NCBI GenBank assembly: GCA_002436485.1
Contig: DJMK01000173.1
Location: 3,616-9,598 of the forward strand
From: Proteobacteria bacterium UBA6492
GTDB lineage: Bacteria > Pseudomonadota > Gammaproteobacteria > UBA6429 > Thiohalophilaceae
Direction: 5' to 3'
DNA: 5,983 bases
Within the stretch, counting starts at the first letter, position 1. The number at the start of each line of letters is the position of its first letter. Below are positions 5,644 through 5,983 of this stretch, one piece after another. The notes under the pieces were generated by a model, which did no database searches, had not been told where the DNA came from, and saw only the letters and a list, made by a program, of their open reading frames with translations. Position numbers and translations under genes: made by a program.

Positions 5644-5976
5644 ATGATACTGCAAAAAATCTTACCACAACATCCGGCCGAACCGCTTTGGAAACGTGTA
5701 CCCACCCGTACCGAGTCAGGGGAACTAACCGCTGACTTTATAATGATACTTACTGGTTTGAAACAGCTGGCACCACATACACAGCAATCCATTTTTGAAC
5801 GGTTATATGAAGTACTTAATATCTATGAGAAATTCATTCTGATCGCTGAAGTTAATTTGCAGATTAATACCCTGTGGGTAAGCCATAGACCCCAACCAGG
5901 ATTGGGAGCGGAAATTGCAGCAATGATCCATGACCAGGTCCCACAGGCTAAACTCATTTCACAACGTTTTATCTGA
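5644..5976 (+). CDS. Conserved-looking hypothetical protein, 110 residues
   Basis: I do not recognise this family. The ATG with a GGGGG site 5 nt upstream gives a 110-residue protein ending in TGA. It has no signal peptide and no clear membrane segment; the hydrophobic stretch near 63-78 is broken by Glu69 and Asn71. It appears alpha/beta: a helix near 30-62 (DFIMILTGLKQL, QQSIFERLYEVLNIYEK), two likely strands (FILIAEVNL, NTLWVSHRP), a PGLGAEIAAMIHDQVP helix at 85-100, and a final AKLISQRF strand. The strand-PxPGxxxEI-helix-P-x-A-strand pattern looks like a compact domain and the composition is that of a real cytosolic protein. It has no cysteine and only two histidines in the C-terminal half (81, 96). 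It is divergent from the cyclophilin-like gene, 48 bp apart. A further ATG at 5981 touches the window edge and cannot be judged. Confidence 0.75.
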   Translation: MILQKILPQHPAEPLWKRVPTRTESGELTADFIMILTGLKQLAPHTQQSIFERLYEVLNIYEKFILIAEVNLQINTLWVSHRPQPGLGAEIAAMIHDQVPQAKLISQRFI

Positions 5977-5983
5977 TTTTATG

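Noticed and set aside
5981..5983. ATG at the right edge as the start of another gene
   Set aside because: Only the start triplet is inside the window and no ribosome site precedes it.

Overview
The window reads as chromosomal DNA of a moderate-GC Gram-negative bacterium, most likely a gammaproteobacterium. The methionine sulfoxide reductase is of the long E. coli-like MsrA type, two products carry Sec signal peptides, and the DUF924 and PF04126-type genes are typical of proteobacteria. No tRNA, rRNA, insertion sequence, integrase, CRISPR array or phage gene was seen. The species cannot be named from the sequence alone.

Layout. Positions 1-2759 (minus strand) hold the first ~920 codons of one very large secreted protein of the bacterial alpha-2-macroglobulin family; its 3' part lies beyond the left edge, so the thioester region cannot be seen. 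A 174-bp divergent intergenic region (2760-2933) separates it from a plus-strand cluster: msrA (2934-3575, GTG start), a small secreted phospholipase A2-like protein overlapping msrA by 4 bp (3572-4162), a DUF924 protein (4199-4756), and a stand-alone SET-domain protein (4826-5203). A minus-strand cyclophilin-like (PF04126 type) gene (5227-5595) converges on the SET gene. Divergent from it is a plus-strand 110-residue protein of unknown function (5644-5976).

How the genes may relate. msrA and the PLA2-like gene are very probably co-transcribed and translationally coupled. The DUF924 and SET genes could belong to the same transcript, but the 36-bp and 69-bp gaps before them both contain repeat structure (nested inverted repeats; a 9-bp direct repeat spaced 31 bp) that may be regulatory. 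The macroglobulin, MsrA and the PLA2-like protein could all deal with attack on, or damage to, proteins and lipids at the cell envelope, but this is inference from neighbourhood only. The genes look like ordinary conserved accessory chromosome content. The least-explained items are the secreted PLA2-like protein coupled to msrA, the bacterial SET protein with its acidic tail, the Trp/Tyr-rich segment of the macroglobulin, and the two intergenic repeat arrangements.
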